Numbered from the stretch's first letter, positions 32,950 to 46,364 are shown. The stretch: DNA of 64,000 nt from Saccopteryx bilineata (GCF_036850765.1 NC_089498.1:50705795-50769794); one strand, 5' to 3'. Program-made: numbers and translations. Notes: generated by a model not told the origin, from the sequence alone.

Positions 32950-35900
32950 GGGTTACAGCCTTTCTAGAAAATCAGGGGCATTCCCTTTCCCAGGCTTAAC
33001 TCATTCATACAAAATGGTCCTCACATCTCCATGCTGCTTTGTCCTGCAAAATCTCCTCTCAGTAGTGTGGAGCTGATGAGGTGGACAAAAAAATCTGATA
33101 TTTTCCAAATGAAACAGGAGAAACAGGACAGGATGAGGAAATAAATGAGTCCCTCCCAGGCTGCGTATGTACAGGTACAAAATGAGGAACCCCAGGTGTG
33201 ATCTTCCCAGGATGGTACAGGGGCTCTCCCATGAGCAGGCTCAGCTGGAGTGTGTCCTGCCCTGTGGTGAGTCAGCATGCAATTAGTTAAGTTGGCAAGC
33301 CTTTGGCTTCCTTGGTTAGAATACCCAGCCTCCGAGAGTTAAGCTGCAATGCTGCTCAGAAGAGCAGGGGCTGAGGGTCCGAAAGCATCGGGTGCTCTGG
33401 CTTGACGGAGGAATGACGTGCGGTTGAAACAAGCAGCTGCTGCAGTAGGTCTGGGTACGTAGCTCTGCTTTGATTGATAGTGTTTTCTTTTCTCCTGAGA
33501 GAACAAAGCAATGGTTGTTTATGTTTGCAAACTAGATCCTCTGGACATTGAGAAGGAACAGATGTGTATTAACCTGCTGTTTATGATGAGAATAAGTAAT
33601 AAGGATTGTGTGGGGGAGCACATTCTTCATACTCATTTATATTTCTGGTTGAAACGGCTGATTTTCTTAATTCTATCTGAATTCAAGTGCCGTATGGTCA
33701 GGTCATTTGAATGTCATGGTTACAATGGAATTCAAAGGGTATCTTTTGGCTCTTATTTTTAGAAATCTTCATATCTACATTCAGAGATACAGATTTGGTT
33801 TGCAGAGTTTTTTTGCTGAATTGATAAAGTCAAGTGTCAGAAATCCATTTTCCTACCCCATTTTGGAAAGCAAGAGTCATCTCCTTAGGCTTAAAGAGAA
33901 AACTTCTCCAAATGTATCATATGCCTGAGTAAAACCAGTGGCATCTTGGATATAGTCTTTTTCTTTCTCATTTGATGACTTTAGTTTCAGAAGTATGCAG
34001 CATGACCTGAAATAACCTTTAGAATCCCGAGAGGGGGTGTCTTTGTTTTGTTTCGTTTTGTTTTGTTTTGTTTGAGTATACTTGATTGGGTCACACAGGC
34101 CTTCCCAATCCTTGGGATGTCTTTCTCTGTTCTACCAATTAAAAAATATCTGAGATTCAGAGTAGATTAGAACTATCCCCAAAGACTTGGATTGGATGGA
34201 GTTTCCAAGGACATTGGGACTTAAGTTTGTCCGGATCTCACTGCATCTCCATCGGGTTCTGCGGCATCCTCCACTGGCTGCCTGACTCTGACGACTTCTC
34301 CCCGGTAGCACTCCCGCAGACTTCAAATGTGGGATGCTGCTTCTCCAGCTTAGATCCCACTTAACAAGTAACTGCTTCCCGGTACGGTGATCAAACCTCG
34401 TCTTAAACTGTCTTGGAATCATATATTTCCTCCCTACAGTATAGCTTCTTTTATACTCACCCAAATTTCTAACCAATGGGAGACCCCATTTTGAAGACAA
34501 GCTTCTCTTTAAGAAAAAAAAAAATGCAAACACTACCTTAAAACTTGGGTAGGTTATCAGTTATGAATACCTTTGTAATATTAACACCTTCCCATTTAGT
34601 ACCTCTTTAATGCCACTCTCCCTGAAGTAATGGAGTTTCTTGAGGATGGAGGAAAGGTGGTGAGAATTAGGACTTTGGGGCCTAGGCTCTGAAGGCAGAG
34701 GGTGGGCAAGCAGAAGAAACCCGAATGGGTGTTGCAGTAGCAATCAAGGAGGCTGAGCTGAGAAAACAGAGTCCTGAGAAGGGGAAACTGAGTCATGAGA
34801 ACAGGATCTGATGGCATTGTACATAGTGGTACAGGTGCAGGTGCCCGTGACTTCCAGGGATACATGGCACAGTTAGCACCTAAGGAAATTAATTCTCAGC
34901 TTCTCAACTTCAATTTGAATAGCTTTCCAATTGTTTTTTGGTATGAGAACTCAGAAAAGCAAAGCAAGCCAAGCCAACAGAAATGGACCACATCTCATTT
35001 CATCTAGGTTTCAAGCTCCTGCCAAAGACTCTCTTAGAATTAGAACTGAGTGAGAAGGTAGTCATGAGGACAGGGTGAATATAGGAATACATTTATTGGA
35101 AATAAAAATGAAATAGATAGTTTCTAACAGTAATTCTGATTTGGCTGCCTGATCTGATGAGTTTTGTTTGGCTATTTAGGGTCCTGTAAATATTTACTGT
35201 AAATTTAACATGATGCTTTTGCTGCTCAAAGTTTTGCCAAAAACATATTTAAAATATGTGTAAAATATACAAAAAATTAGACTCTCCGATTTTGCAAGTA
35301 TTTAAGCATACAAAATCTTTAGATATCATCTTTTAGAATGTGTAAAATTCTTTTAGGGGCTTTGTGAGCAAAAACGTGTGAGGATTGCAGGTATGTGCTG
35401 TCTAGTAGGTGAGACGAGCCTGTCTGACAGCAAGGCCTTCACCCTCGGACTGTCCCAGAGTCCTGTGCCTCCTGCACCCCTCCACCTCTCCCCTCGACCT
35501 CAGGGCCCTGCAGTTCCCATTGTTCCACCTCCACTGCTTCTTCTATGAACCAACTGGTTGATCTCTTTGACGTTTTCAGTAGTTGCCTAGTGATCTGAAG
35601 ATAGAATGTGTAGCGGAAAAGTTTTCATAAGGCTAAGGGTTGAGGAAGAGGAGGATTTATTCACTGATGTCTTCATCAAGCATTTCCCCCCTACACCATT
35701 CATTACTTTATTCATTCAATGAACACTTACCCACCCAATTCCTCTTATGCTAAGCAAAATCGTTAAGCAATTGTCTCGGCCTCATGTGTGGCCCGAGTCT
35801 GGTGGAGGAGGCAGGCATGGACATGGGGTAACAATTGAATGTGATCAGTGCTGTAACTCAAGGCAGGAACAGGGTTCTGGGCAAGCGCACAGCAAGATGC

Positions 35901-35980
35901 AGCGGACGCAGGAATCAGAGTCCCGGAGGGCAGAGAGGAGACAGCTTTTGGGCTGAAACGCTGAAGCCTGAGTAAGTGCT
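32950..35980. other. No gene recognised
   Basis: It contains a (GTTTT)n tract at about 34042-34073. A CpG-containing patch at 34220-34390 lies within a 133-codon minus-strand open frame (34132-34533) that has no recognisable domain. No cellular exon is supported. Confidence 0.45.
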
Positions 35981-35981
35981 T

Positions 35982-36365
35982 TTTTTTTTTTTTTTGAAGC
36001 TGGAAACAGGGAGAGACAGTCAGACAGACTCCCGCATGCGCCCGACCGGGATCCACCCGGCACATCCACCAGGGGCGGCGCTCTGCCCACCAGGGGGCGA
36101 TGCTCTGCCCCTCCGGGGCGTCGCTCTGTCGCGACCAGAGCCACTCTAGCGCCTGGGGCAGAGGCCAAGGGGCCATCCCCAGCGCCCGGGCCATCTTTGC
36201 TCCAATGGAGCCTTGGCTGCGGGAGGGGAAGATAGAGACAGAGAGGAAGGAGGGGGGGGTGAAGAAGCAAATGGGCGCTTCTCCTATGTGCCCTGGCCGG
36301 GAATTGAACCCCGGTCCCCCACATACCAGGCCGACGCTCTACCGCTGAGCCAACCGGCCAGGGCC
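35982..36365 (-). mobile_element. tRNA-derived SINE, type A
   Basis: The minus strand starts GGCCCTGGCCGGTTGGCTCA. The duplication gagtaagtgct lies at 35970-35980 and 36366-36376. Confidence 0.94.
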
Positions 36366-37454
36366 GAGTAAGTGCTCTTGAAAGAAGGGAAAGGGCATGT
36401 GAAGCAAAGAAAAAACTGAAGGAAGGCCTAGAACTAAAAAGGATAGAGCTGCCTGGGGGATGAGCCATTGGGCTGCTTTCCTGGAGCTTGGAGTGGGGGG
36501 TTGGGGAGTGAGGGAAAAAGATGGGGCGGGCATGCTCTTTGGAGACCTTTGTAAAAGGAGGAGAGCAAGTTGGCATTCTTGTCTAGCTGGGACTCAGTTC
36601 TTGTTCTTGGTCTGGGCCCAGCTCTCCTCGATCCCAGCAAGGCTACTGTTTCCCCAACACTGACCTCTCTGCTTTATGGGGGGTGGGTAAGTAGAGGGGG
36701 GTGGAGGGGGAAAGTGTGGCCTTTGAAGTCCTGCCCTGCGGGGGACAAGCTGAGGAGGGGCTTCCTGTGAGGACCCAGACCCTGCAGCCTGAGGGAGAAG
36801 GGCTGCCCTGTCTCTTTTCCTTTGTCGTCAGGCACGTTCTGATCACCTACTGTAAGGCCAGTAGTCACGGCCATCGCCACCAGGCACTGCAGGTTCCCAT
36901 CAGTTTCGGACAGACCGTAATGAAACTGTGGAGCCAAAAACTGGTGGGCCATGCCTTTATTCTAGCCTCGCAACCAGCCGACTAGTACAAACTGAGGAGC
37001 CACTGTGCCATTTCACCCCCAGGTGTTGTAAAGTACCAAAGGCTACAGAATTAATATTAATATTTTAGGAGGCTTGGAGAACATTTTATTAATTTGGGTT
37101 AAGGTGTGCAGAGAAATTGTGAGAATAGTCTCTGTACTGTGTGATTGGCATAACCAGGATGGCTCTTGCCATTGTATTGTAAATGAAAAGGGAAGGAAAG
37201 CATGGATTCCCTGACATTCCACCACACCTGTGGGGAAAGGAATGAATGGCTAGCCAGGTGCAGGAAGGGAAAAGCCAAAATAAACCTTTTCTTATAGCAA
37301 TGAGTCATTTGCAGGCATTTGTCCCCACGGAAACTACCTCTCCTACGTAAATGAGTGTGTGACTCTGGACAGAGAGATAGCAGATAAACACTAGATAATA
37401 TAGGAAGGCCTTTAATATGTAAAGAGACATCTTTCTACCATTGTGTTGGCTTGT

Positions 37455-37745
37455 AAATTTGTTTTCTCCAAAATGATATATGGTTTGCAAATTGAATGTG
37501 GTCCTATCATGTTAAAGGACATATGACTATAACCAATAGCGGTAAGGGGCTCCTAATTGCAATTTTTGCTTCTGTACTTCCCACTTACAAAACTATAAAA
37601 ACTAAGTAGAACAAAAGGCCGACGCGCTCTCCATCAGATTTCTGTCAGAATTCCCGCGGCTTGGCCAAGCTAGACAATAAAGCTTTGATGTGTAAACGAC
37701 GGACCTTGCTCCTGTCTTCCATATTTCGGGTCCCTCTGAATTTGG
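37455..37745 (+). mobile_element. Possible solo LTR
   Basis: A TATA-like ACTATAAAAACTAAG (37590s), a poly(A) signal CAATAAAGCTTTG (37675-37687), and a downstream C/T-rich part ending in TTTGGATTAACA follow LTR order (U3-R-U5). The 5' end is not clear and no target duplication is seen. Confidence 0.4.
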
Positions 37746-38224
37746 ATTAACAAAAACAAACACACGGGGCACCAAAACCCACTCACATGTTCTCCGGTTC
37801 CACAACCATGAGAATCTTTTCCATTTTTTCCTAGAATCGAAGGCCCCCACCAGTCTAAATCACCTCTGGTTTCCCATCTGCCACCATGTTTCTTACTCTC
37901 TGCACAAACTGGCTTCTCCTTCAGCACTTTGCCATCTTGACTGCTGCTTCTCCTCAGCACACTTCCTCTCTCCTCTCACTCTGCAAAAACATGGCTTCTT
38001 TCTTCTTCTCCTTCTTCTTAAAACTCTTTGGTGAGAAAACCCCTCCTCCAGCACACATTAGCATAACAAAGCCCTTTTTGGAGCAGGAAGGTAATTAGCA
38101 GTTTCACAGATCACATATCTGGGCAGCAGCCATTTTTAACAATAAAAGTGAGCAACTCAGAAAATACAAATTTTGCAAACTCATTTGCTCAACACCTACC
38201 ATGTGTCAAGGTGATGTGATCATT

Positions 38225-38360
38225 GCAGTTGGAATCAAAAGATGTAAATTCAAATCTTATGTCTGCAGCTTATTCATTATATGAACTTCCTTGAGCCTCT
38301 ATTGCTTCACTGGAAAAATTGGGATTCCGTGTGCAAACTTCTGGGCAGTTCTGATGATAC
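38225..38360 (+). repeat. MIR fragment
   Basis: ATTCAAATCTTATGTCTGCAG, then TTCCTTGAGCCTCTATTGCTTC, then AAAAATTGGGATTCCG, follow the MIR order, strongly decayed. Confidence 0.55.
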
Positions 38361-39119
38361 AGAGAAAGATAGAATGGGCTCATAAACCAAACTGACTAGT
38401 AGAGACACTCACTCATTACATAGTACCAGAATAGAAGAGTGTGTATAGTTTAAGAGGAAGAAATGGGTTAAGCCATAAACTCTGGGGGATCACTGTTCTA
38501 ATCATTCACATCTTATTAGCATTCTGTGAGCTACACAACAATATCACATACTTTCTCTCTGTATTGCCTCCACAATCCTGTGAAGTAGAATCTTGGAGAA
38601 GGGTGAGGACAGGCCTGTCCCCATTCCAATCACCTTTAACAGAGGAAACTATTGTGCTGTGAAGTGATACCCAGAAACCTTGCCTCATTGTTTAAAGCAG
38701 AGATGCCAGGAGCTGGCTCTGAATGTTCTTCACATAGGCACCTTTCCAAAGCCTTTCTGTAATGACCTCTTTGCCAGCCTCTTCATTTCCCCCTTGGAAA
38801 AGAAAGTGCCTGCATGTCTGCTGCTAAGAGACAAGGTCATGTCTACAGTAGGTGAAAAAAATGGAGAACTTGTAAAATCTCTAGGACACTTTCACTGTTG
38901 AGAGGTAGAAAAGGAACTAACCTAATCGGACCTCTCCCGGGGCAAGCACTAGGAGTTCTAGCATCGGGGTGGAATAGGATCCTTTGAAAAAAAATGGTCA
39001 TCGAAACTTTGAGACGGCCAATTATCCATTCCCAGGATCATGATTCCAAAACAGAAGGATAAGAACCACCCCATATGCTGAAATTAAATTATAAGTTACC
39101 CTAAAGAGATGGAACTCTG

Positions 39120-39447
39120 GGCCCTGGCTGGTTGGCTCAGTGGTAGAGCGTCGGCCTGGCGTGCAGAAGTCCCGGGTTCGATTCCCGGCCAGGGAACACA
39201 GGAGAAGCACCCATTTGCTTCTCCACCCCTCCCCCTCTCCTTCCTCTCTGTCTCTCTCTTCCCCTCCCGCAGCGAGGCTCCATTGGAACAAAGATGGCCT
39301 GGGCGCTGGGGATGGCTCCTTGGCCTCTGCCCCAGGCGCTAGAGTGGCTCTGGTTGCGACAGAGCCAGGTGGATCCCGGTCGGGCGCATGCGGGAGTCTG
39401 TCTGACTGTGTCTCCCTGTTTCCAGCTTCAGAAAAAAAAAAAAAAAA
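39120..39447 (+). mobile_element. tRNA-derived SINE, type A, short internal-deletion copy
   Basis: The head and tail are intact, but the CGCCCCCTGGTGGGC cassettes are missing between CTGGTTGCGACAGAGCC and AGGTGGATCCCGG. It is flanked by a perfect duplication, agagatggaactctg, at 39105-39119 and about 39449-39463. Perfect flanks suggest a young insertion. Confidence 0.95.
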
Positions 39448-40521
39448 AGAGATGGAACTCTGACACCCAGGCTCCCTGCAGTAAGGGACACTTTGTGACA
39501 AAGTCTCAGCATGAGGAAACTTGTCCCACATTTTCCCCAAAAGGTGGGAGTCCAATCACATGTGGACTCAAGGTTCATGCGGGTTTTTCTCATACCTTCG
39601 TGCAGGACAGCTTCAGAGGCAGTGTGATGTTTGAAAATAAGTGAAGAAGGTGGTCAGGGGTTAGTTATCCGGACTGTGGCAGCTAATGAAGCCACAAGAG
39701 GGCAATGCAGAGAATGGCACTGGTGACTTTGAAGGAGAACTTTAACATCTGCCCAGGAGGGTAACATGAGTTTCTTGGGATTTTGCCAAGAAATAAGGCA
39801 GAATCTCCTGAAACTATTTCCAATATTGTTTTTAGTGCTACCCACATTTCCTGATTGCTCTTGATGTTGACCCTGGGCTGGGATAAGCAACTGACATAAA
39901 GAAAACCCTCAAAATGTATTTATGATACAAAACAAAGCGATATATACCACAAGGATATGGTTTCAACAGTCACTTGTAGGATCCAGTCTCAATTCTTGCT
40001 ACATGTTATCTGTGGGGACAGTACTGACATCTGAGACTATACTTCAGACTGTCCTTGGTGGCTTAAGAGGTGATTTGTGCAGTGACAGTGGTGTGTTGAA
40101 GAAGTTCATGTTGGTTCATTGGGACCAATTGTACACAGATCTTCACAACTTTACTTTCAGTGACTTTCTGTGGTAGCTTGACATCAACCATGGTAGGAAT
40201 ATTTACACCACAGAAATGGACAAATATGATACTCCAGGGCTTTGTATTTCTGGAGATCCAGCTGTTAAACATTTAGCAGCACACCACTGTCAGTACTTGT
40301 TGCAGAAAATTCTTTGATAAAGAAATTATGTACTGGTTTAAGATATTAGGATAAAAATAGCTTTAGAAAGAAATTATTTTGTATTGTGGTATTGTATTGT
40401 ATATGTGGTAGAACATTATGACAGACATAGGATCAGGTTTGCTTAGCAGAACAAATCCAGAGTTTGCAAATGGGGAATACTCTGGCCAGGTCACCTTTCC
40501 AGGACAGGCTACTTCTTTCTT

Positions 40522-40924
40522 TCTTTTTTTTTTTTTTTTTTCATTTTTCTGAAGCTGGAAACAGGGAGAGACAGTCAGACAGACTCCCGCATGCGCCCCA
40601 CCGGGATCCACCCGGCACGCCCACCAGGGGCGGTGCTCTGCCCCCCAGGGGGCGATGCTCTGCCCATCCTGGGCGTCGCCATATTGCGACCAGAGCCACT
40701 CTAGGGCCTGAGGCAGAGGCCACAGAGCCATGCCCAGCGCCCGGGCCATCTTTGCTCCAATGGAGCCTTGGCTGCGGGAGGGGAAGAGAGAGATAGTGAG
40801 GAAAGCGCGGCGGAGGGGTGGAGAAGCAAATGGGCGCTTCTCCTATGTGCCCTGGCCGGGAATCGAACCTGGGTCCTCCGCACGCTAGGCCGACGCTCTA
40901 CCACTGAGCCAACCGGCCAGGGCC
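40522..40924 (-). mobile_element. tRNA-derived SINE, type A
   Basis: The minus strand starts GGCCCTGGCCGGTTGGCTCA. The duplication tacttctttctt lies at 40510-40521 and 40925-40936. Confidence 0.94.
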
Positions 40925-41464
40925 TACTTCTTTCTTAAATGATTCTAATTTAACCCCTGAATGATTCTAATTTAACCCCACAACCCTATATTTATGTTAC
41001 TATATTAATAAGAAGAAGAATGTATAACTAAACCTTTGGAGCTCAAGTGAAAAAATACTTTAATCATTTAGGTTTTTGGATTGGTAGAAGTAGAAACAAG
41101 AAATCAACTAGACCCAGATATGAAAGCTCATTTGTTGAAGTTCATTTCCCTAACTTCATATACAGAAGGATAGGGTAAGACTGGCATCTCACAGTAGATT
41201 AACTCTATGGCTAGCATTACCATATGTCCTCTCAAAAATGGGGAAGTCTTTAAGAAGTCTCATCATAGTAATCATCCATTCATAAACAGGCTCTTGAAGT
41301 TACTCATCTACTCATGTAAAACCAAAGGAAAATTTCCTTTTGGAAAAAAAAAATGTGAGAATTTCCTAGGGATTATATTAATGTATAAAGTGAACTACTC
41401 ATTAGCATTTGAAAGTGTGTCCATACAAAATAAGTAAGGGTAATTATGAAACAATCACATTTAA

Positions 41465-41640
41465 TAATTGAGTGCATTTACCCTGTATTTTTCAATTAAC
41501 CCTCACACCCATCTTAAGATGTGGTTGCTATTATATTCTCCATTTCAAAGATGAGGAAATAGATGCATAGAGAAGCTGAGCGACTTCTTCAGGTTAGGGC
41601 AGTGCTGGGGTTTGAACTCAAGGATATGTTAATCCAGAAC
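41465..41640 (-). repeat. MIR fragment, antisense
   Basis: CTCCATTTCAAAGATGAGGAAATAGATGCATAGAGAAGCTGAGCGACTT and TTTGAACTCAAGG are the reverse complement of the MIR core. Confidence 0.8.
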
Positions 41641-42182
41641 TCATACTTGGAGTCATAATTCTTTATTATCTCCCTGCAATGGAAATTCAGCTCCTCTCCA
41701 ATGAACAACCCCCCTCACCCCCTTTTCATGAAACATGATGTCAAGTGAAAGGTAGCAGAGCATGAATTTCCTAACCTGATGAAGTGTTTAACATATTTCA
41801 TGAACTCAACTTCAGACAGAGAGCAGAAGCTGGAAAGTGGGACAGGGAACTTCAGGTTTCAGCCTCTGCAGCTGTGGCCGCGTGTGCAACGCCCGCGTCA
41901 TTTCTCCCCATTGTTTCTAGAGCAAAAGGAAAACAAAACTCTCTGCCAACCACTTTTTCACCTTTTTCCTATTGTGGGTTTTGCCAAGAATTTGGAGCAA
42001 TGTTGTAGTATTTTTAGATAAAATGAGAAGTCTGCTTCTCTCCTACACACACATTTTCCACGTTGCTGGAATCTTGGAAGAAATGCTGAATCCACGAGAT
42101 TTTCATGTTGTGTTGTCAGTACAAACTTTAGCCTCGGTGCTCATTCTTACCGTCAATAAACTTTATTAAATAATATAATTGC

Positions 42183-42186
<4 letters not shown>

Positions 42187-42219
<33 letters not shown>
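42187..42219. repeat. (TTA)n microsatellite
   Basis: About ten uninterrupted TTA units. Confidence 0.95.
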
Positions 42220-42736
42220 ATGAATCGGTGCTCATTCTAACACTTTTAGGCCTGGAGTTATTATACCCAACACTCAAACTGCATTGATTCCTTCTGAACT
42301 TTACAAGTTGTTTGTTTTCCTAAGTTTCCCTTTTTTCTTTTTTCTTTCTTTTTTTTTTTCTTTTTGCTTAATGGTACCACAGTTCCCTCCTAATCTTTTT
42401 TAAAAAAAAAAAAAAAGTAAGAAAGAAATGTTCGGTTTACCCCTCCTTCACCTCCCAACTGAGCAATTGTCAAATCCCAGTGACATACAACACACATACA
42501 TTTTGAATGTATTCCCAGTTTTCATTACTGCATACACCTTGGCTCTGCTGCCGTCCCAAACGGGTTCTCACCTTCTAAATGGTTGCCTGTCTCGAGCCCC
42601 ATGGTAGTCCTTAGGTTCCGATTTATTTTCCAGCTCCTCCTCCTTCTACACCAGCAAAACACTAGTTAGGAAGAATTTGGAGGATGTATCTGGGTTTCTC
42701 CAGAAAAAGTTTCTTGATTAATTAGTGGTGCCTGTT

Positions 42737-43073
42737 GCCTGACCAGGCGGTGGCACAGTGGATAGGGCATCAGACTGGGATGTGGAGGACCCAGGTTTGA
42801 GACCCCAAGGTCACCGGCTTGAATGCGGGCTCATCTGGCTTGAACAAAAAGCTCACCAGTTTGGACCCAAGGTCACTGGCTCAAGCAAGGGGTTACTCGG
42901 TCTGCTGATGGCCCACAGTCAAGGCACATATGAGAAAGCAATCAATGAACAACTAAAAGTGCCACAATGAAAAACTGATGATTGATGCTTCTCATCTCTC
43001 TCCATTCCTGTCTGTCTGTCCCTATCTGTCCCTCTCTCTGACTCTCTCTCTCTCTGTCTCTTTAAAAAAAAAA
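42737..43073 (+). mobile_element. tRNA-derived SINE, type B, near full length
   Basis: It has a CCTGACCAGGCGGTGGCACAGTGG head, several GGTCACTGGCTCAAG-type cassettes, AAGCAATCAATGAACAACTAAAGTG-like body, a CTGTCTGTCCCTATCTGTCC tail and an A run. The duplication attagtggtgcctgt is at about 42721 and 43075. Confidence 0.95.
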
Positions 43074-43561
43074 AATTAGTGGTGCCTGTCCTGACCAGGG
43101 GATGAGAAAGAAACATTCTCTAACAGCATCTCTCTGCTCCATTGTACCCACTTTTGTCAGATGCATGTTTACAAAATGCAGCTCAATTTATGTTTTTATT
43201 GCACTTAAAAACATGCAGGGATTCTTTACTGCCTTCCCTAAGGTAAAATTCACCAGCCTAGCATTTGAGAACATAACTTATCATCTCAGCTGCATCTTTT
43301 ATTGCTCCCCTAGGAAAGCTGACATTTTGGCTCTCAAACTCAGTGTCACAATGGACCAGTGGGCGAGAGAGTGTGAAGTGATAGCCAGGGACCTAGAGGT
43401 CTTATTTAACACCACATCCTGTCTTCACTCTGGGATAATCAGCATGTGAACGTGGGAGAGTGTCACATCTGAACATCACCCTTTTTCAGGAGGTTAAGGT
43501 CAAACTGACTGAGAACCGCTGCCCTCAGTTTTTGCCAAACCATGCTGCTTACTATCATATA

Positions 43562-43625
43562 CATATATATATCTATATGTATATATCTATATGTGTATAG
43601 ATATATACATATAGATATATATATG
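43562..43625. repeat. Perfect 30-bp AT-rich palindrome with 4-nt loop
   Basis: The left arm 43562-43591 and right arm 43596-43625 are exact reverse complements separated by TGTG. The arms are almost purely A/T with scattered C/G, built from TATATCTATATG-like units. Such sequence can extrude as a hairpin or cruciform. Confidence 0.97.
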
Positions 43626-43851
43626 GCTTTCCTGTACCTTAGCTAATTAATACTGAGACTTTCACCTTTATATGTCTACCTGGCAAATTTTTTTTGTTCT
43701 CCCAATTTCAGCTTGAATTCTACCTCCTTCATGATGCCATCTCTAATTTTTCAAAATATTTAGAGATGATGTCTCCTTTTCATAAGACCCCCCCCCAGAG
43801 CATTTTATTTAGGATGCTCATGTTTAACGTTGCATTATATATAAATATGTT

Positions 43852-43972
43852 TTAGTGAAAGAGAGATGGAGAGACAGACAGACAGGGACAGACAGACAGA
43901 CGGGAAGGGAGAGATGAGAAGCATCAACTCACGGTTGTGGCAATTTAGTTATTCATTGATTGCTTTCTCGGT
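43852..43972 (-). mobile_element. Type B SINE, 3' fragment
   Basis: Only the body and tail remain: the complement of CAATCAATGAATAAC and ATGCTTCTCATCTCTCCC followed by CTGTCTGTCCCTGTCTGTC. Confidence 0.8.
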
Positions 43973-44665
43973 ATTATATTTTATATTTATTCTGCATCTG
44001 TCTGTTCCTCATATGGATAATAAGCAGAGAGAAAGCTTTTTATTATTTTTTATTTTAAAAAAAAATCTCTCTATGTTACTGGGCTGCCTACATGGTAGAC
44101 CCTTTATGATCTGGCCTCCTCTGACCATACTTGGCACATCTTTCCTCAGTTTCCCTTTTTCCTTCTTTTCTCTTATCATACTAAACAACTTGAGTGTCCC
44201 AAACACCATCTGCTCTCTCTTCAGACCTTTGCACATGCCATGCCTTCTTATCAGGTGAGGTAGATTGCTAAAATGGCCACAGTTCTCCACCCACCCCTTC
44301 TGCAATGTGACTTCCTTTCAAGAGGTGGTGATATTTCTCTTCCCCATAGTCAGAACTGGTCCTGGCACTGGCTTCGATGCAGAGCAGCTGAAGTTGCTCT
44401 GTACTGGTTCTGAGTCTAGTCCTCAAAAAGGCTTCTATTTTTCCATTTGTTCCTTGGAAAGTTCCCCAGCTGTCATGAGAACAACCCTGGGCTAGCCTGC
44501 TGGGGAATGAAAGACCACGGGGAATAGAGATGAGCTGTCTCAGCAGAGGCCATCCTAAACCAGCAGCTCTCAGCCAACCCCCACCAATCCAGCAGCAATC
44601 TGTTAACAAGTCTCAGATCAGCAGGATTGCCTGGGTTGGACAAGCTGAATCATGAGCTAAACAAG

Positions 44666-44689
<24 letters not shown>

Positions 44690-44700
<11 letters not shown>

Positions 44701-45086
44701 TGTATTTTTCCAAAGCTGGAAACAGGGATAGACAGTCAGACAGACTCCTGCATGTGCCCGACCGGGGATCCACCCGGCACGCCCACCAGGGGGCGACGCT
44801 CTGCCCACCAGGGGGCGATGCTCTGCCCCTCCGGGGCGTCGCTCTGTCGCGACCAGAGCCACTCTAGTGCCTGGGGCAGAGGCCAAGGAGCCATCCCCAG
44901 CGCCCGGGCCATCCTTGCTCCAATGGAACCTCGCTGCGGAAGGGGAAGAGAGAGACAGAGAGGAAGGAGAGGGGGAGGGGTGGAGAAGCAGATGGGCGCT
45001 TCTCCTGTGTTCCCTGGCCGGGAATGGAACCCAGGACTTCTGCACGCCAGGCCGATGCTCTATCACTGAGCCAATCGGCCAGGGCC
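44690..45086 (-). mobile_element. tRNA-derived SINE, type A, with (TTA)n tail
   Basis: The minus strand starts GGCCCTGGCCGATTGGCTCA. The 3' tail has expanded into a TTA microsatellite (about 44668-44700 on the + strand). The flanks aagttgttatta and aagttattattt are the duplication. Confidence 0.93.
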
Positions 45087-45099
45087 AGCAAGTTATTAT

Positions 45100-46340
45100 T
45101 TTAAGCTATTAAATTGTGCACTGGTTTGTTATGCAGCCAGAGCTAACTGACATTAGTTTAAGAGTTACCTTTCTGGTCTTAACATAAACATTACTTCTTT
45201 GGTGAAGTCATTTCTGACCCCCTTCAAATCTGGGTTAGACTTTCGTGTTATGGACCACAGAAGCACATAGTCCAGTATTATAATTGCTTGGTAATAATCT
45301 CTATCATACATTAGATTGCAAGGTTTTTGAAGAAAGAAGTTCTGTCGTATGAACAGTATCCTTTAGGTCTAGCCTAATATCTGGTACTCCACAGATGCTC
45401 AGAGAAATATTTCTGAATGAAGCAATGGATTAAATCAGAGGTTGCAATCTGTGGCCTGGGTATGTTCAGTTTGTCACATATAGTGTTGACCTACATGATA
45501 AAACAATTATTTTTTTCAGAATTGCTTATGTACACTTAAAAATCAAGAAATTTAAGATAAATACCCATTTTATTGACTTTTCATCAAAAAATGGAAAGAT
45601 CTGTCAACATTGGGCTTTCATTTCCTCATGGCACCAATAAATGGTGGCTGTCCCCTTTAGACGGGCACACAGTACTTCTGATCTCTTGGGTCTGTCTCTT
45701 CAACACCCACTGTTACTTGTCATCACATCTATGTGGTTCTGTTGCAGACATCTGCAGGTTTCACTTAGCAACTTCCCTGTTATAAAGCACTCAACAGTCA
45801 GGAGAGTGGCTGATAAATGTATCCCACTTATTCGTTTCTGCCTCTAATATGAGTGTGACACGAAAAGCCTTTCTCCTCCTGGGTAAGATTTTAAGCATTG
45901 CTTATGGTCTCATTTTTCTCCTGTACAAATTGAGTTTGTTTTTTCTCCCTGTAAATGGTTTGCAAGGATAATTTGGCTTATAACCTACTTAAACTAGAGT
46001 AAGACCTTTTCTTTCATCTTATAATTCAGTTTTATTATGGCAGAAATAGTGGTTTGGCCAGAGGTATCCTCACTTCTCAGCCCGCCGTGTTGGAAGGCTT
46101 ATCAGGGATATCATGCTAGTTTTCTCGTTTTTTCTTTTCATTGGGTGTTATAAAGATCTACATAAAATCTACTATTAGTAGCCTTTGCAGTAAATTTTTA
46201 GAATTTTTTTAGCAGAGTGAATTGAGATTGGAGGGTTTATTTTTGTTTATTTTTTTTTATGACTACTCATTCTACTTAGAAGACTTATAATTTACTGGTT
46301 GGGTGTTTGAAAAAACAACAACAACAACAACAACTCCTCA
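45100..46340. other. No gene recognised
   Basis: Apart from a possible decayed DNA-transposon scrap near 45436-45580 (AGGTTGCAATCTGTGGCC) and a (CAA)n tract at 46313-46333, nothing is recognised here. Confidence 0.45.
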
Positions 46341-46364
46341 GCTAAATTATAATTTCAGGTTTTA

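Noticed and set aside
35845..36576. 243-codon minus-strand open frame
   Set aside because: Its centre is the SINE at 35982-36365, and the ends have no domain, splice or promoter context.
36674..36985. Overlapping open frames on both strands around 36.7-37.0 kb
   Set aside because: They overlap each other, contain no recognisable motif, and have no splice signals that join them into a gene.
39922..40272. Possible processed pseudogene (opposed open frames)
   Set aside because: I translated both strands and found no known protein, no A-tail and no target duplication.
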